A stretch of 64,000 nucleotides of DNA from Vicia villosa (GCF_029867415.1 NC_081183.1:194215563-194279562); one strand, 5' to 3'. Counted from the first letter of the stretch, positions 1 to 12,660 are shown. Numbers and translations: made by a program. Notes: generated from the sequence alone by a model not told the origin.

Positions 1-468
1 CATCACTCTCTTCTTCTTCTTCTCATGCTTACAGGTTCTTTTCTATACTTTCCATGTTTTTTATTTTCTGTTACAAACTTTATGATTTTTGCGTTACAAT
101 GGATTAACTATATTATGAAACATAGAATTTTTTATATTTTTTTATTTATGGATCTGTTATTATGAGTGTGAAAAAACGCTATTGAAACGAAAATATTAAT
201 TAAATATTAATCTATTCCTGGAATTTTGGATTGTGAGATGGTAGATGAAATTACTGATAAATCCTTAGTGGACTCTGTTATGTGATCTATGATATGAGCT
301 TTTTCGGAATTTTGTATATTTATCCTTGAATTCTGTGTGACTTTACCTATGCTGATAGTTATTTGATTTTGTTTTATCTTGTTATTGTGATAGGTTTTGA
401 TTGTGAAAACTGAGAAAAAGTTGTTTATATAAGAAGTGGTTTAGAAGTTGAAGGAATTTTCAGTTGCC
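1..468 (+). other. 5' flank / probable 5' UTR intron of the SEC14 gene
   Basis: No coding sequence is recognised. The first 36 bases are a CT-rich tract ending in an acceptor-like TTACAG, so a 5' UTR exon or intron may lie here, but the transcription start is probably outside the window. The rest is AT-rich and unremarkable. Confidence 0.35.
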
Positions 469-2533
469 ATGTTTAATCTTTGGGGGAGTTCTCATCAAGA
501 TCAACAAACCAAAGATGCTCTTGCTGATTCCAAGGTAAAATGTTTCGGCCGTCACAAAAAATTGATTCTGAGTGAATTCTATTAATAAAATTGATTTCGA
601 GTGTATGTTTTGGTTTCATGTTTGGAGCATCCAAAATTGATTCTGGATGTGTAGAATTGATTGTGATATGTTTTGTTGTTCTCAAATATAGTTGATTATG
701 CTTTACGAAATTGATTCTACATGAAGCTACAATTTGTAGCTTTTGAGTCTAAACGTGATTTTTACACCGAAATTTTCTGTGCAACTCGCTTTTTCAAAAA
801 CTTATGCGAGCATAAATCACTTTACTTTCAAATCACTTTTAGCCAAAATCAATTTTACATAATCAATTCACTTAAAATCACGTTCTTCGCCGCAGAACTA
901 AACATACACAATGTCATCAAAATCAATTTTACACGTATGAAATCAATTTTGAATCCTGCAAAAGTGGAACTGAAAATACACTCGTTTGGTGATGTTATGT
1001 TATTAGTTATTACCTTTGTTAGGTTGCATCATGGTTCTGATTTCTGAATATTGAAATTCTTACAACCAGATAAAAGAGCTCAAGGTTGCAATTGGACCCT
1101 TATCAGGAAACAGCTTAAAGTACTGCACTGATGCTTGTTTGAGGCGATATCTAGAAGCTCGCAACTGGAATGTCGACAAGTCCAAAAAGATGTTGGAAGA
1201 TACACTCAAGTGGAGATCAGTCTATAAGCCCGAGAGAATCCGTTGGGTATGTTTTGTGTTTGGTCTCATTTTTTTATGATTTTTTCGTGCACGAGTATTG
1301 TCTGAAATGATTCGAAATGATGTAAATGATGATTCAGGACGAGGTTGCAGAGGAAGGGGAAACAGGGAAAGTTTATAGAGCAGGTTTTCATGACAGACAT
1401 GGAAGAACTGTTCTTATTTTGAGACCGGGAATGCAGGTATGATCGTTTTGAGATATTTGGTTTCACTTTTGGACTCATTGGATTAACTTATTTAAACTTA
1501 TCGACTGATTGGATTAACTTATTTGAATTTATCAACTGATTGGATGAACTTATTTGAACTTATCGACTGACATAAGTACACTGTTTGAAAGAGCTATGAA
1601 AAAGCTTATAACATGTTGATAATTTGTTTTCAGCTTATGTTATAAGTGTCTAGAAACTGAATTTTGATGTGTTTGCAGAACACTTCTTCAATGGACAATC
1701 AGATTAAGCATCTTGTGTATCTTTTGGAAAATGCTATGCTTAATCTTCCACCGGGTCAAGAACAAATGGCTTGGTTGATAGACTTCACAGGGTGGTCAAT
1801 AACCAACAATGTGCCTCTCAAGTCAGCTAGAGAGACGATCAGTATTCTACAGAATCACTATCCCGAGAGGCTTGGAATAGCTTTTCTTTATAACCCTCCT
1901 CGAATTTTCGAAGCTTTTTGGAAGGTTTGTCATCATTGCTCTCCATAGCTATTCCTATTGATATTATTGATTTTCGGATCCGAATTCCCTGCAATCAGGA
2001 ATCACACATTTGATGCAGTCAAGAGATTTGGACCGTCGGATCGATATTAGACTGTCCGACCTTGATCTGAGGGAATGTCACATTTGATGCAATCACATGA
2101 TTTCGACCTTCTAATGAATATTAGACAGTCCACATTTCGACTTTGGTAAATGTGTACCAAAACACAAAATAAGGACGCGAACCGTCTGATTGGTAACTGC
2201 ATAATTTTGTGAAGGTACAAAACCCAAATTTAAAGATTGTACTTCTTTTTTATGCAGATAGTGAAGTATTTCTTGGATAGCAAGACATTTCAGAAGGTGA
2301 AATTTGTGTATCCGAAGAATAAAGATAGCGTGGAGCTCATGAAATCTTATTTTGATGAGGAAAATCTTCCAAGTGAACTAGGTGGAAAAAGCATATTGAA
2401 CTATAACCACGAGGAATTCTCCAAATTAATGACTCAAGATGATTTAAAATGTGCAGACTTTTGGGGTTCTGATGAAAAGCTCTCAAACCACATGCATTGT
2501 GCAGCAGAAGTAGCTCCAGAAGTAGCTACCTGA
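469..2533 (+). CDS. SEC14-like / CRAL-TRIO domain lipid-transfer protein, 5 exons
   Basis: Exons read 469-534, 1070-1246, 1338-1436, 1679-1924 and 2258-2533. All introns are GT-AG and phase 0, giving a 287-residue protein. Exon 1 begins MFNLWGSS; exon 2 carries the CRAL-TRIO N-terminal helices (LRRYLEARNWNVDKSKKML, then LKWRS); exons 3-5 carry the lipid-binding core (GRTVLILRPGMQ, WLIDFTGWS, ERLGIAFLYNPP, FVYPKN) and the gate-region motif LPSELGGK. Proteins of this family bind and exchange phosphatidylinositol and other lipids on cytosolic membrane faces. The length fits short plant SEC14 proteins that lack GOLD or nodulin domains. The start is the only ATG that opens a frame joining smoothly to exon 2. 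The C-terminus ends in an alanine/glutamate-rich tail. The family is clear; the exact lipid substrate cannot be read from sequence. The gene lies tail to tail with the next gene. Confidence 0.93.
541..1010. repeat. Possible fold-back (MITE-like) insertion in SEC14 intron 1
   Basis: The first half of the intron repeats AAATTGATTCTG-type words. The second half repeats their complement (ATCAATTTTACA and similar), so the halves can pair loosely. Intron 1 is much longer than the others, as expected if it took an insertion. No clean terminal repeat or target duplication was found, so the class is unassigned. Confidence 0.35.
1480..1572. repeat. Three tandem copies of a 31-bp unit in SEC14 intron 3
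   Basis: The unit starts GGATTAACTTATTT and ends CGACTGATT. Three consecutive copies differ at a few positions. It is intronic and has no obvious coding or splicing role. Confidence 0.7.
2001..2140. repeat. Imperfect 74-bp duplication in SEC14 intron 4
   Basis: CACATTTGATGC is followed by a related GATTT...GAC...ATATTAGAC stretch, and the pattern recurs about 74 bases later with substitutions. This is a diverged two-copy tandem duplication inside the intron. Confidence 0.5.
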
Positions 2534-3110
2534 GGAACTTAACCTTGTTTTGACTTAGTAAAGATATAAGTACTAGTATAATCATAAAGCTATAAGCTCT
2601 AGCCAAATTAAGATTAAGGAGATTTATGATGCATTATCCTTTGTTTACAATATTACTATTTCTTCACAATGTAGTAATAGTGCACTTGCTACTTTGCTAG
2701 TAGATTAGCTCAAGCTGAGGAACTTTTGAAAATATGGGAATGGCAATATTGCTGATTAAATAAGTAATTGTTTTATGATAAAAACTACAAAGCCATTTTT
2801 GAGTAAACCAATGTATCTTCTGTATGCAATTGCAAAAACTAATCTCTCAAGATAATAAGATCTATTTAAGGAATTCTCAGAAAAGAATTGTCAAAACTAA
2901 CAATGACTTACTATGAAACTTACGAGGGTTAAAGTATTAAAACTAATAAAAGAAGGAAAGAAATTGTGAACAAAACAAATGGGAACTATCATGTTTTCCA
3001 TAGATAAGTAGTTTTGTTTTTCTTATGTCTAGAAATCAAACTCAGTACTTTGAGATTTACAATATTCGCTATTCGCACACACTCTACACACAAACTATTT
3101 ACAAAAGAGG
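2534..3110. other. Intergenic region between convergent genes
   Basis: This holds the 3' ends of the SEC14 gene (plus) and the membrane-anchored protein gene (minus). It is AT-rich with several AATAAA-like words. No further gene or repeat is seen. Confidence 0.5.
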
Positions 3111-4463
3111 TCATATGAACTTCCTCTTGAAATTACGAGTAGTTGTTCGGTAAGAACGTGCCAAAAGACTGACTCCTATGCCAACTCCTACACAGATGCC
3201 AAGTCCAATTCCAACACCAACTCTTACTCCAGCATTGAACCATGATAGCTCACCACCATCTTCCATGTCCATATATCCTGTTCTTTGCCAATACATGTTA
3301 TTGTAATCCTCTTTTTCTGGTTTGAAGCTTTTGTACTCAGCTCCCTATGTACCAAAACCAAACATTGAATAACACAATTTTAACCAAAAATCTAACAAAA
3401 AGCTAAGTGCACATTTAATATCATAGTAGATTTGCCAAAATCACTGAACCAATCACGACTTTCCAAAAGCTACACTATCTAATAGAACGTAATCACATAT
3501 ATAGGTGTGGCGTCGGTGTCAAACACTTGTCGGATACAAAACACACCTTCCATGTCGGTTTTATAGAGTTCCTAACTTGATACATGCTTTATATTATCCA
3601 CAAAATTTTGCATAGCCAAAGAAATAACCATATCCCATAATGAAAATTATAATATCTCTAATAAGCCAAACATAAAATTCAGATTCATGTAAACTAAAAG
3701 CTATTCTGTTGTGCAAATTTACCTGTAAATCAAGTCCATGATGATCATGATCATCAGAAACATATTTCTTATACTCAGTTGTTTCATATTCCGGAATCAC
3801 ATCCAACATACCCAACTTCCTATTCTGCTTCTTCCTACAATTGAACTGCAGTGTCCTAGTTAAGATTATAGGTCTTCCCAAGAAACAACCAGCAACATAA
3901 ACCTCAATTTCAGGAACACAAACATTTTTTCCTTTGAAAAAACCACTATTAGATTTCATTTCCGTTTCGCAATTCATACTCCAAAATCTCTTATCACCAT
4001 CATCACCATCATTCATCTCAAGAACACAAGAGAGAACACATTGATCTTTATCACAAATCTCAAACTTCATACTACCATTTAATCTTATACTATCCGTATT
4101 CACAAAAGTAACTTGTTCCGATTTCTTATCGATTCTATCCCTTCTTAGAATCGAAGAATCTTCATCATTGTTCATGTTACTTCGAACACCATTTATTTCT
4201 AAAAGTGTATCGGGACTTAAAGGCACATGATGAAGATATAGAAATCGCGATGTCGATTCATCATCATTCACTTGAATTCCACTAACTCTTACATAAAAAA
4301 CTCTTACATCAAACCAAGGTAATGAAAATGATAATAATTTCATGCATGATTCATAATCATAAGGCGACGAATATTCGATTATTTGAAGATTTCTTTTTGT
4401 TGATTCTCCTTCATTGCATGATGATACATCATAAGATCCTTCCATCTTCATATCCAAAATCAT
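3111..4463 (-). CDS. Membrane-anchored protein of the plant 'erythronate-4-phosphate dehydrogenase family' (name doubtful), 2 exons
   Basis: Exon 1 is 4463-3723 and exon 2 is 3344-3111, joined in phase 0 across a GT-AG intron, giving 324 residues. Conserved blocks I recognise from plant homologues annotated as 'erythronate-4-phosphate dehydrogenase family' are PWFDVRVFYVRVSG, LLEINGVRS, LRRDRIDKKSEQVTF, SIRLNGSMKFE, FWSMNCE and NMYWQRTGY. The C-terminal part (WFNAGVRVGVGIGLG and following) is a glycine-rich hydrophobic span of about 25 residues, followed by a basic tail ending NFKRKFI. That is a tail-anchored layout with a glycine-zipper-like membrane segment. No NAD-binding Rossmann GxGxxG fold or D-isomer dehydrogenase catalytic motif is visible, so the enzymatic name is probably a transferred error. 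The function is unknown. Confidence 0.85.
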
Positions 4464-5100
4464 TGAAACTTTGAATCCATCATATTTTTTCTAATCAAAA
4501 CCTGTTTCACAATCACCAAATCAGTTAAAGGATCACAAACGTTACCTTGTACAAATCAAACAAAAAAAATGAAATCTAAATGGAAGTGGAATTTCTAAAG
4601 TCACCAAATAAAAATTGACATTTAATTTCTATAATTAGAATGGATTAAGGATGATGAAGTATAAGAAACTGAAGAGTATATTAATTGATGTACCAAATGA
4701 TTAATAAACACTTCGTATAGTAATTAGTAGGAGAAAAAATTGAGTGTTTAACACCACAAACAAATATAAATTCCTATATTTCTGGAAATAAACTGTAACC
4801 ATGAAAACTAAACTGTGGATGTACACACTCTTTGTTTATGATGTTTTCTTATCTATCTTTTATCACAACCACGCATGCTTCTAATCTATGATATCAAATT
4901 CATAATCCAAAGTATCTTTCAGATCTTAGTCCACATAATATTTTTTATTACTAATTAAGTCCTGCCACGTGGTTGTTGCAGGCTGGCAACAATATAAACG
5001 ATATATGTGTTTTTCTAGAGTAAGCATAATATATATTATAGTATACATAAAAATACATTAAGAAAGCATATACTTGTAGGATCATTTTTAGGATCCAAGA
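4464..5100. other. Upstream region of the minus-strand gene; no gene seen
   Basis: AT-rich sequence that should hold the promoter of the gene at 3111-4463. No TATA box can be placed with confidence. No repeat or coding signature is seen. Confidence 0.4.
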
Positions 5101-5400
5101 AATAGAGGCCAATTAAATAGCAAGTGAAAGGAGTTGTAAAGGACAATTAAATAGCAACAAAGGAAAACCAAGGTATTTAGTAAGAGGATGACCCAATGAT
5201 AATTTGTAGACGTATGTCTCAAAATCTAAGTGAAGAAAAAGCATGTTTAGGTACCAACATTTTCCAGCGAGCTGGCGGTGTAATGGCATTGGAAGTCGGC
5301 CAATGGGTGCCGGAAGCGCAATGGAGCTTTGGAGGTTGGGGTGGTAAGTCCTAGGACGATTCAATTTAGTTCGCAAGTTGGTTAAGTTCAGCGACGAGTC

Positions 5401-5820
5401 GTGTTTTTGATTCGAATTGGATTTCCAAGAGTTTTGATAGTTATAAATATGATTCTTTATAACTTTTCAAGAATGCGATTCTTTGTGATAAAAAAGATAC
5501 TATTATCTTGGATGAATCCAACTTTAAGGTTCAAGGAGATTTCAATGACAAATGGTTTTAAGGTTACCCATGATGAAGGCTTGAATGTCTCAAGAGGATG
5601 GAGTGCGAGAAAAGGGAAGTCCAAATCCAAAGGTTTCGATAAATCAAGATTAAAATGCTTTACATGTCATAAATCGGTCACTTCAAGAATGATTGTTCTA
5701 AGAGAGAGGGACAATAATGATTCTAATCATATTGTATTTGATTCAAATAAGGATGGTGTACTGCCAAAAAAGTACAGGTGTGTGTTCCTCTTGCAAGGGC
5801 GGGGAAACGTAGAGTCCTAG
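5401..5820 (+). pseudogene. Ty1/copia Gag remnant (zinc-knuckle region)
   Basis: The 139-residue open frame contains SRGWSARKGKSKSKGFDK followed by LKCFTCHK. This matches the basic stretch and the start of the CX2C zinc knuckle of copia Gag polyproteins. The expected GHFKKDC continuation is degraded and the frame then loses similarity. No protease, integrase or RT follows, so this is a small isolated fragment and not a host gene. Confidence 0.7.
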
Positions 5821-6350
5821 TAGGTATGTTACACGTTCGAGGGTGAGGGCTAGCTCACGATGGCGAGTAGCCATGTATGGTGGTTTTTGATGCTGTTTAA
5901 GGGACCAACCCACGTGAGGTGAGAGGCCCTACTGTTGGCAGGCGCTGCTAGGTTGCAGACGGGCGATTGGAGTTATGTTGTTAGGCTTACTTGGAGCCGA
6001 GTGCTCTCTGAGTGGTGTTTGAATGTGTGTAAGTATGTGTTACTTGAGAGTTGTCCTTTATCCCCTTAAGGGATAGTGTATTTATAAGAGTTCTCTAAGA
6101 CCTAGGGTTTATGACCTCCTTGAACGTGGTCTTTAACGCTCCTATTTTTTAGGGAGACTATTGATCACCTATATTTTCGGAGTCAACAAGGACTATCTCT
6201 CGTTCAGCTACCACGTAGGGCGGTCCGCATGGGCGGCTACAATGAGTTCTGTCCAGGTGGGCCACTTGGTAGGCGATGGGTGCCCTAATCTAGGACTTTG
6301 CCAAATAGGACACTTATTTTATTTTTTATTTATTACGATTTCTTAACGTG
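5821..6350. repeat. LTR-like repeat of unknown family
   Basis: A stretch with higher GC than its surroundings, containing GCTAGCTCACGATGG, a GAGTTGTCC word, TATTTATAAGAGTTC (TATA-like) and GGGTTTATGACCTC. A diverged sequence with the same order of words is seen at 32290-32652. It follows the copia Gag remnant, so it may be LTR or untranslated sequence of a related element, but ends and target duplication were not found. Confidence 0.4.
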
Positions 6351-7852
6351 TAGGAAAGTGTGACACTTATTTTATTTTAGGACGGAGAAAATAAAAAAAA
6401 TTGAATTATAAGTAAGTCAATTTAATCAAACTAAATAAATAAACTGTATTTCATTTTCATAAAATATTTTTGTGCTTGTGTGGATTTAGTAACATTTATC
6501 TACAGTTTTGCTTAAGATAATTTATTTTAATTGCCATTTTTCTTTATCTCAACGTCAAAGTTATTGGCGTGGTTGATTATAATCAGATTTTACAACATAA
6601 TAGCCAAAAGTTGAGTTACATTGTAGAAAAATGCAGGTTCAAGAAGGTGATTAGGGAGAAAATTAGTGTTAAATAGAGTGGTGGGATCAATCTTATCCGA
6701 TAATAAATAATCAATATTCAATAGATATACAAAGAAATTGTATTAAGTATTAACGTCTCGTGAAGCCGGCGTCTAAAAGTATATAAAAAAACGAGTAACT
6801 TTTATGTTTACTATGAGGTTTAAGGTATTAATTAATCATTTTATTAAATTTAATTCAAATTTAAATCATAATTAGATTGGATAATATCTACATTTAGATT
6901 ATCACTGTTTTATACTCTTCGTTCAATCACGTGTATTTGACTAATATTTTGTTATTAATAAAAATTATTTATGTCTTTGACTTAGTAGTTTATATTAACC
7001 AATATAAGCAAATGCATTCTTCCATCCCATGTATAAATATTGTCGTCGCTCATTTAATTTAAGTTTGAAAATAAACTTTTTAAAGAAACGTTTATTTCAC
7101 GAGAAAGACTGATGAATACAATTATATTTATATTTTTTTAAAAACATATTAGTATTTAATAAGAAGTGAAAAAAAATTTAAATTTAATTTCATTTTCAAT
7201 TGAAATTATGGAGTAGAGAGAAGAATTATATTTTTATTTTTTAATTAATAAAAAATTTAGATTAATTATTTATAAAATTACGTGTTATATTCGTTTTTAT
7301 GCAAGTATTTTTCATATTTCACACGTATAATATCATATTCTACATTTTAACCTTTCACTTAAAGTCATCAAATTATGATCAAATAAATGATATATTTTTC
7401 TTTTCTTTAAATTTTTTTATATTAACCTAGCAATTATAATAATAAATAGTTATTTTAAAACTAAAAATAATAATAAATTTTGTTGAAAAAAAATAGAATT
7501 TAAGTTTAATGCATCTTTTAATATCTTATTTAATTTACTATTTCACTTTCGTCCTAATTAATAAACATTCATATTTAGTCCCTAAAAAACCATTTGGTTA
7601 ATAAGTTGATCATTTTTATTAAATTTTAAGAAAAAACGTGAAGTTATGCATATTTGGCAATCTAATTGACATTATGTAATCCGACAAGAATTTTGACATA
7701 GTTTTTTTATAATAAAAATTTGAACTTATTATTTATTTTAAAATAATTAATATTGATGCTCTGACCTAGTATCCTTCCCATTTCATTTTATTTGGTTATC
7801 AAGGAGAAGAGAAGATGAGAAAACAACGAACGTCAAACCCTAGATTTAGTGA
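6351..7852. other. AT-rich intergenic sequence, nothing recognised
   Basis: No open frame of substance, no terminal repeats and no protein similarity were found. The base composition is strongly AT-rich. Confidence 0.5.
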
Positions 7853-7860
7853 CTATCTGA

Positions 7861-8856
7861 TAGGGGTGATCAAAACCAAACCAACCCAATAGAAAACCGC
7901 AAACCAAACCAAACCAAACCGAAACCGCAAAAAACCGCATTTGGTTCGGATTAGTTTGGGTCAGTTTTTACAAAACCGCACGGTTCGGTTCGGTTTGTGG
8001 TTTGTATTTTGTAAACCGAACCAAACCGAATCAAACCGCACTATGTTACAACCTAAATTTTACTAACTCACATCCAACCCAAACTTAAACTTATTATACA
8101 TTAGCATTATGATTACGAACAATTTTCTCATCCTTACACATATAATTTCAGTCTCGATCTTCTAAAATCTCTAATAACATTATCGCACCTTCTTTGCCAC
8201 ATACATCTTCCCTCTTCTTTTATAATCTCTACTCTCTTATATTCTTTCTTTTTCACCTTCTCATTTTTATGTAAATAGTCCGTATTTCAGTTTCGTTTTT
8301 ATCGAATATCTTCCCTCTTCTTTCATAATCTCTACTCTCTTATATTCTTTCTTTTTCACCTTCTCATTTTTATGTAAATGTTCCGTATTTCAGTTTCGTT
8401 TTTATCGCATATCTTCTTCTCTAATCTCTCAACACTTTTTTTCTTTTTCACTTTCACTAATCTTTCGTCTCTTCTATTTTTTTTCCGTTATAATAATTTT
8501 TATATTGTTTTATGCTATTATTTTATGTTTGATATTCCACTTTTGTCTAATTTAATTTTTACATATTAAATGGAAAATTGTTGTTAAAATATGACGAGTT
8601 TTGTTGTTATTTGATAGTGTATGAACGTATAAATACAAAATTATGTTATCATCTATATGTGTATGTATGGCTCAATAAAATATTTGTAAAAAACCGAACC
8701 AACCGAACCGAATCAAACCGCATTAGTTTGGTTTGGTTTGGTTCGGATTTTTTTTTAAAAGCCAACCGAACCAAACCAAACCGCACTATTTTTTCTCTTG
8801 CGGTTCGGATGATTTTTTTCGTCAAAACTGCCCAAACCGCACCGCGAGCACCCCTA
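7861..8856. mobile_element. hAT-type non-autonomous transposon, 996 bp, with 8-bp target duplication
   Basis: The element begins TAGGGGTG and ends CACCCCTA, an exact 8-bp terminal inverted repeat. It is flanked by the direct duplication CTATCTGA at 7853-7860 and 8857-8864. An 8-bp duplication and a TAGGGGTG-like terminus are typical of the hAT superfamily. Subterminal zones about 180 bp deep at both ends are packed with AACCGAACC / GGTTCGGTT words in both orientations, as expected for transposase-binding repeats. The interior has no transposase, so it depends on another copy for movement. The matching duplication suggests fairly recent insertion. Confidence 0.9.
8205..8410. repeat. 103-bp tandem duplication inside the hAT-type element
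   Basis: Two copies of a CT-rich unit starting ATCTTCCCTCTTCTTT, with only a handful of differences, followed by a partial third start near 8411. It lies in the interior of the transposon, away from its termini. Confidence 0.75.
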
Positions 8857-8864
8857 CTATCTGA

Positions 8865-10156
8865 TTGATGTTCGATTTGCAATTGCTGCTATCCCTTCGT
8901 CCACATGTTATTTCAATTGATCAAGTGAAAGCAAACTCTTCAACTTGGGAACATGCAATTGCTAAAAGACGAGTGCTTAAAATGCTTTAGGATGCGACAT
9001 GTTAATTCTTTTTTAATATGCCCATCTAAATAGCATTTCTCTCAAAAAATTTGTTGGAAAACATACACTTCCACTATTAATTTTGAAAATCCATAATTTA
9101 CTTGTTCTCTCATTTTTAAAAGGTTTTTGAATCTTTCTTGAGTGCTAACGAAATCTTTCATCTTCTACCTCATTCTTTTTTCATTGTCATGTGGATCTAA
9201 ATCTTATCTTTTGAGATTTGTGACTGTTAAGAAGATTCATTTATTGAATTTGATGTTTCTTCGAGAATTTGTTTAAGATTTCAGAGATTTGTAAGGTATA
9301 TGGTGTTGTGGTTGGTTTTGAAAAGACCAATAGAATTCAGATAAACATCATACATAATGTCTACGTGTGCATCATCCAAGATAACTAATTTACCTATTAT
9401 ATGTGTTGCAGATCGGCTTCGTGTTGTTTTCCTGTTAACATGTTATGAAAATATATAGTTATAATTATTTCGGAAATACATTTCCAAACTAAATTTTATA
9501 AAAAATGTGAGTGACTCATTTACAGAATGATAAAATGGATGATAAATACGTCAGAAGATGCATCTCCGAAATTGATGGACATTTTTAATTTTTCGCTATT
9601 ATGCGATAGCACCTCATTGGATAAACAAAGTAGCCACGAGTAAAAAAAACACAAACAATGGATTGTGAATTTTAATATTTTTTGTCTTTGTAGAGTTTCC
9701 TTCTACCACGGCCCAACTCTTAATTAAAATCTAAAATACACTTGTTCTATTTTATTTTATTTTTGGCTTGAGACTCTGTACACTTATTGGTAAAGGACTC
9801 ATATTTCATTGTTCTACACTGTTAAATGAAGCAAGTTAAGGTTATTTGAAGTTGGTATCATGGATCATGACTTCTTTTATTACATCATTTCTATTTTGCG
9901 TTGGTCCTTAGAAAAGTTGCAAAGTCACTTGATAAGATGAAATCAAACCTGGTTTTTATCATAAAAAATGGTGCTATGCTACTTTATGTATCATTTATTT
10001 ATTTAGTTATTTATTCTCATGTAAAAGCCAATATGCAAATGGACAAAGGATAAAAAGCTCACATAACTAAGTTTTTTTAATCTTAAAATACTTAATATAA
10101 TGACTTGCATAATAGCATTGCAATACAAACTAAAAATATATATAATTCAACATAAC
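8865..10156. other. AT-rich intergenic sequence, no gene recognised
   Basis: No protein similarity or terminal repeats. It ends at the AAC target duplication of the CACTA element. Confidence 0.45.
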
Positions 10157-11154
10157 AACCACTACAAGAAAATCTATGTTTAGCTACGGCAAAAACAGAA
10201 GTCAATCTGTAGCTAATCCCTATCAAACAAAATTAGTTGGAGATTAGTTATGGATTAACTACAGTATAAGCCGTAGCATGGATTGAGTGGCTAATTATCT
10301 AGACCAAACATTCCTAGCTAAATTCCAACTAATATTTAAAGTTTCCTAGCTAAATCCATACTAAACTATAGCAAAACCTCCAGCTTAAACTTATATTTCC
10401 AAACTAAAAAGCTACAATATCACTGCAAGAAAATCATAGCAAATCTCAAGCTATTTTTAAATATATTTATAATTTTTTCTGATTAAAACTAATCAGGCTA
10501 GATTACAATTTTTCAGAAAATTAATCAGGCTAGTTAAAATATTCATTATGAACGACCCAAACAATAAATATGCAACTCTCCAAAATTAGTCTACAATTCT
10601 CTTAAACTTCATTCATACATATTCATAGGTCAAATATGAGTAATAATTATTAGTACACTTAAAATATCATTACAATAAGTAGAAATGCGGCTTAAAATCT
10701 GCATCTAATAAATGTATCTTCCATCTGTCACCATTCTTAAATGCGAGTGTGCCATTTCTTTTGGCATGTCAAAACTTCCTCCCCAAGTTTCATCATCAAA
10801 ATGATATATATCAACATGAGATTGTACCTACAAAACACAATAGAATATAACAAAATATACTCAGACACGCTTGGAAGAACTTATATGAGCCAAATATGCA
10901 GGAAGCACTCATGTATGTGTTTTGATGATCTTATGGAAAAATTTCATGATATCTCTATGCTCCATGCAACTTATATTTTCCTAAACTATTTTCATCTAAC
11001 TCAGTGAACTCTCATTTCCTCTTCATAAAAGCTATTATACAATAAAAGCTTGACTTTAGAAACAACTTATACATAAAAGCTCTTATACAATAAACACCTA
11101 TTATATACAAGCAAAAAATGGCATAGAGAACGAATAATAAAGAAGAAAATTAAC

Positions 11155-11271
11155 CTTGAATGCGAGGATGCGAGGAGCTGGAAATCGGAACTGGGTCAGC
11201 TCTTCAGCCAATGTCCTGCATGCAGCCAAAGCAGCGGCACTTTTTCCTTCATCAGCTACAAGTTCAGCACC
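11155..11271 (-). pseudogene. Captured SEC23 exon (b) within CACTA
   Basis: Read on the minus strand after a TCTAG acceptor, this 117-nt exon encodes GAELVADEGKSAAALAACRT, then EELTQFRFPAPRILAFK, then a GT donor. This is the conserved C-terminal (gelsolin-like) segment of SEC23, the GTPase-activating subunit of the COPII inner coat. It continues directly, in phase, from the exon ending at 12661. The frame is intact, but the rest of SEC23 is absent, so no functional COPII protein can be made from it. Confidence 0.85.
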
Positions 11272-11644
11272 CTAGAAGATCCATCCATAAAATAATTAAC
11301 AAAAGCCTTAGGAATGAAATGGTTTTTTCAACTCAGATAATTCAATAGCCATGAGTTTGAGTATACTAGAACCTTAGGAATGAGAATTTCCTGCAATGAA
11401 GTTTAAATGACAATCACATGCAAGACACATCTATTTATAAAAATGCAAAATATTTGTTTGAAAAACTAAACTGCTTCTTGGTTATACTGTTTACTAAAAC
11501 ATGCACTAGAATCAACATTAATTCAAAAAAAACTAAAACTTTTTTGGTGGTGATGGTTGTGATGATTTTCATTCCCTTTCTCTATTTATCCTTGAAGAGG
11601 AAAAAAAGACTTAGTTAAAAACAGGTTTATAGTCTTAAAATTAC

Positions 11645-11751
11645 CAAAAGAAAACGACTTCCAACATAAGATGCACCCATGACAACAACAAATGATGGAT
11701 TGCATGTTTTGAACTCTTTTGCTCTTTTAAGTGTTGTATTCACTTGTTTTC
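11645..11751 (-). pseudogene. Captured B3 transcription-factor exon, second B3 domain start
   Basis: Flanked by a TGCAG acceptor and a GTAATT donor. It encodes LKRAKEFKTCNPSFVVVMG then SYVGSRFLL, the opening strand of a second B3 domain as found in REM/VRN1-type proteins. The continuation is not clear, so the domain is probably incomplete. Confidence 0.7.
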
Positions 11752-11846
11752 CTGCAAAAATGGCACATCATACAATCTTCCAATTTCCGTAAAAATTTTA
11801 CTAAAATTGACAACTAAACTTGAATACAAAAGATAATAACTTATAC

Positions 11847-12207
11847 CTTTGTGTTTTTTAACACAACTAGTGCTTCCAATGTCAAAGGAGGAGTAAGCTT
11901 TTCTCTTTTGACTTGCTCTACAATCTTCTTCATTATTGACTTCAGCTCTTTTGAAAGGATACTTTATCTTTAAAGCACTCTTATCAAAGATTCTTACTTC
12001 AAAACGGGAAGTGCTTTCATATTCGAAAACAAGATGGCCATGATATAGAGAATGATAGTCTGCGAATTTTTTCCAACCCTTTTGAAACCATATCTTGCCA
12101 TCACTTTCTACCAAACTTAATTTCCAGTCTGCACCATTGGGAGTCTTTAGACATATAGCTTTTGGAAGATATTCTCCATATTTCTTCACAAAATTCCTTG
12201 GTATCAT
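11847..12207 (-). pseudogene. Captured REM-type B3 DNA-binding domain exon
   Basis: This exon, preceded by a TTGACAG acceptor and followed by a GTATAAG donor, encodes most of a plant B3 domain: IPRNFVKKYGEYLPKAICLK, then WKLSLVESDGKIWFQKGWKK, FADYHSLYHGHLVFEYES and FEVRIFDKSALKIKYPF. These are hallmark B3 segments of the REM/VRN1 group of DNA-binding proteins. A basic, serine-rich linker follows. It sits on the minus strand between the two SEC23 exons, so it came from a different locus. The frame is intact over the domain. Whether it is transcribed is unknown. Confidence 0.85.
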
Positions 12208-12660
12208 CTGTCAATGAAGTATACCGGATTAATATACATGATAGAATTCATAAAATCATCCTATATTACTTTAGGCAACAACATATCTATCAGTTTTACA
12301 GAGTTGCCAAATAATTTAATGATGTGAGAAAATAAAGAATCTAAGGCTTAGGCTTACGAGCTTTTCTTGATGAAGACTTTGAGTAACTATGACTCTGAGT
12401 AATTGTGACCAGACCAACTATGGTTTCTAAATTCTATAATGCAAAGACATGTCGAGTCCATTACCATTAGAGGTTAAACAACACGAAGCAAATTTAAAAA
12501 CAATTTAAGCATTTGCTGGCAGGACAGGAAATGCTGTATTACTGATTTAGATTATTACCCAACAAAAACCTCTAAACCATGAAATGACAAGGACTGCAAG
12601 TAACTTATCACATGGTCAACTAAGAAAATGTAATGCTGGAACATATAAGAGGAGACATAC

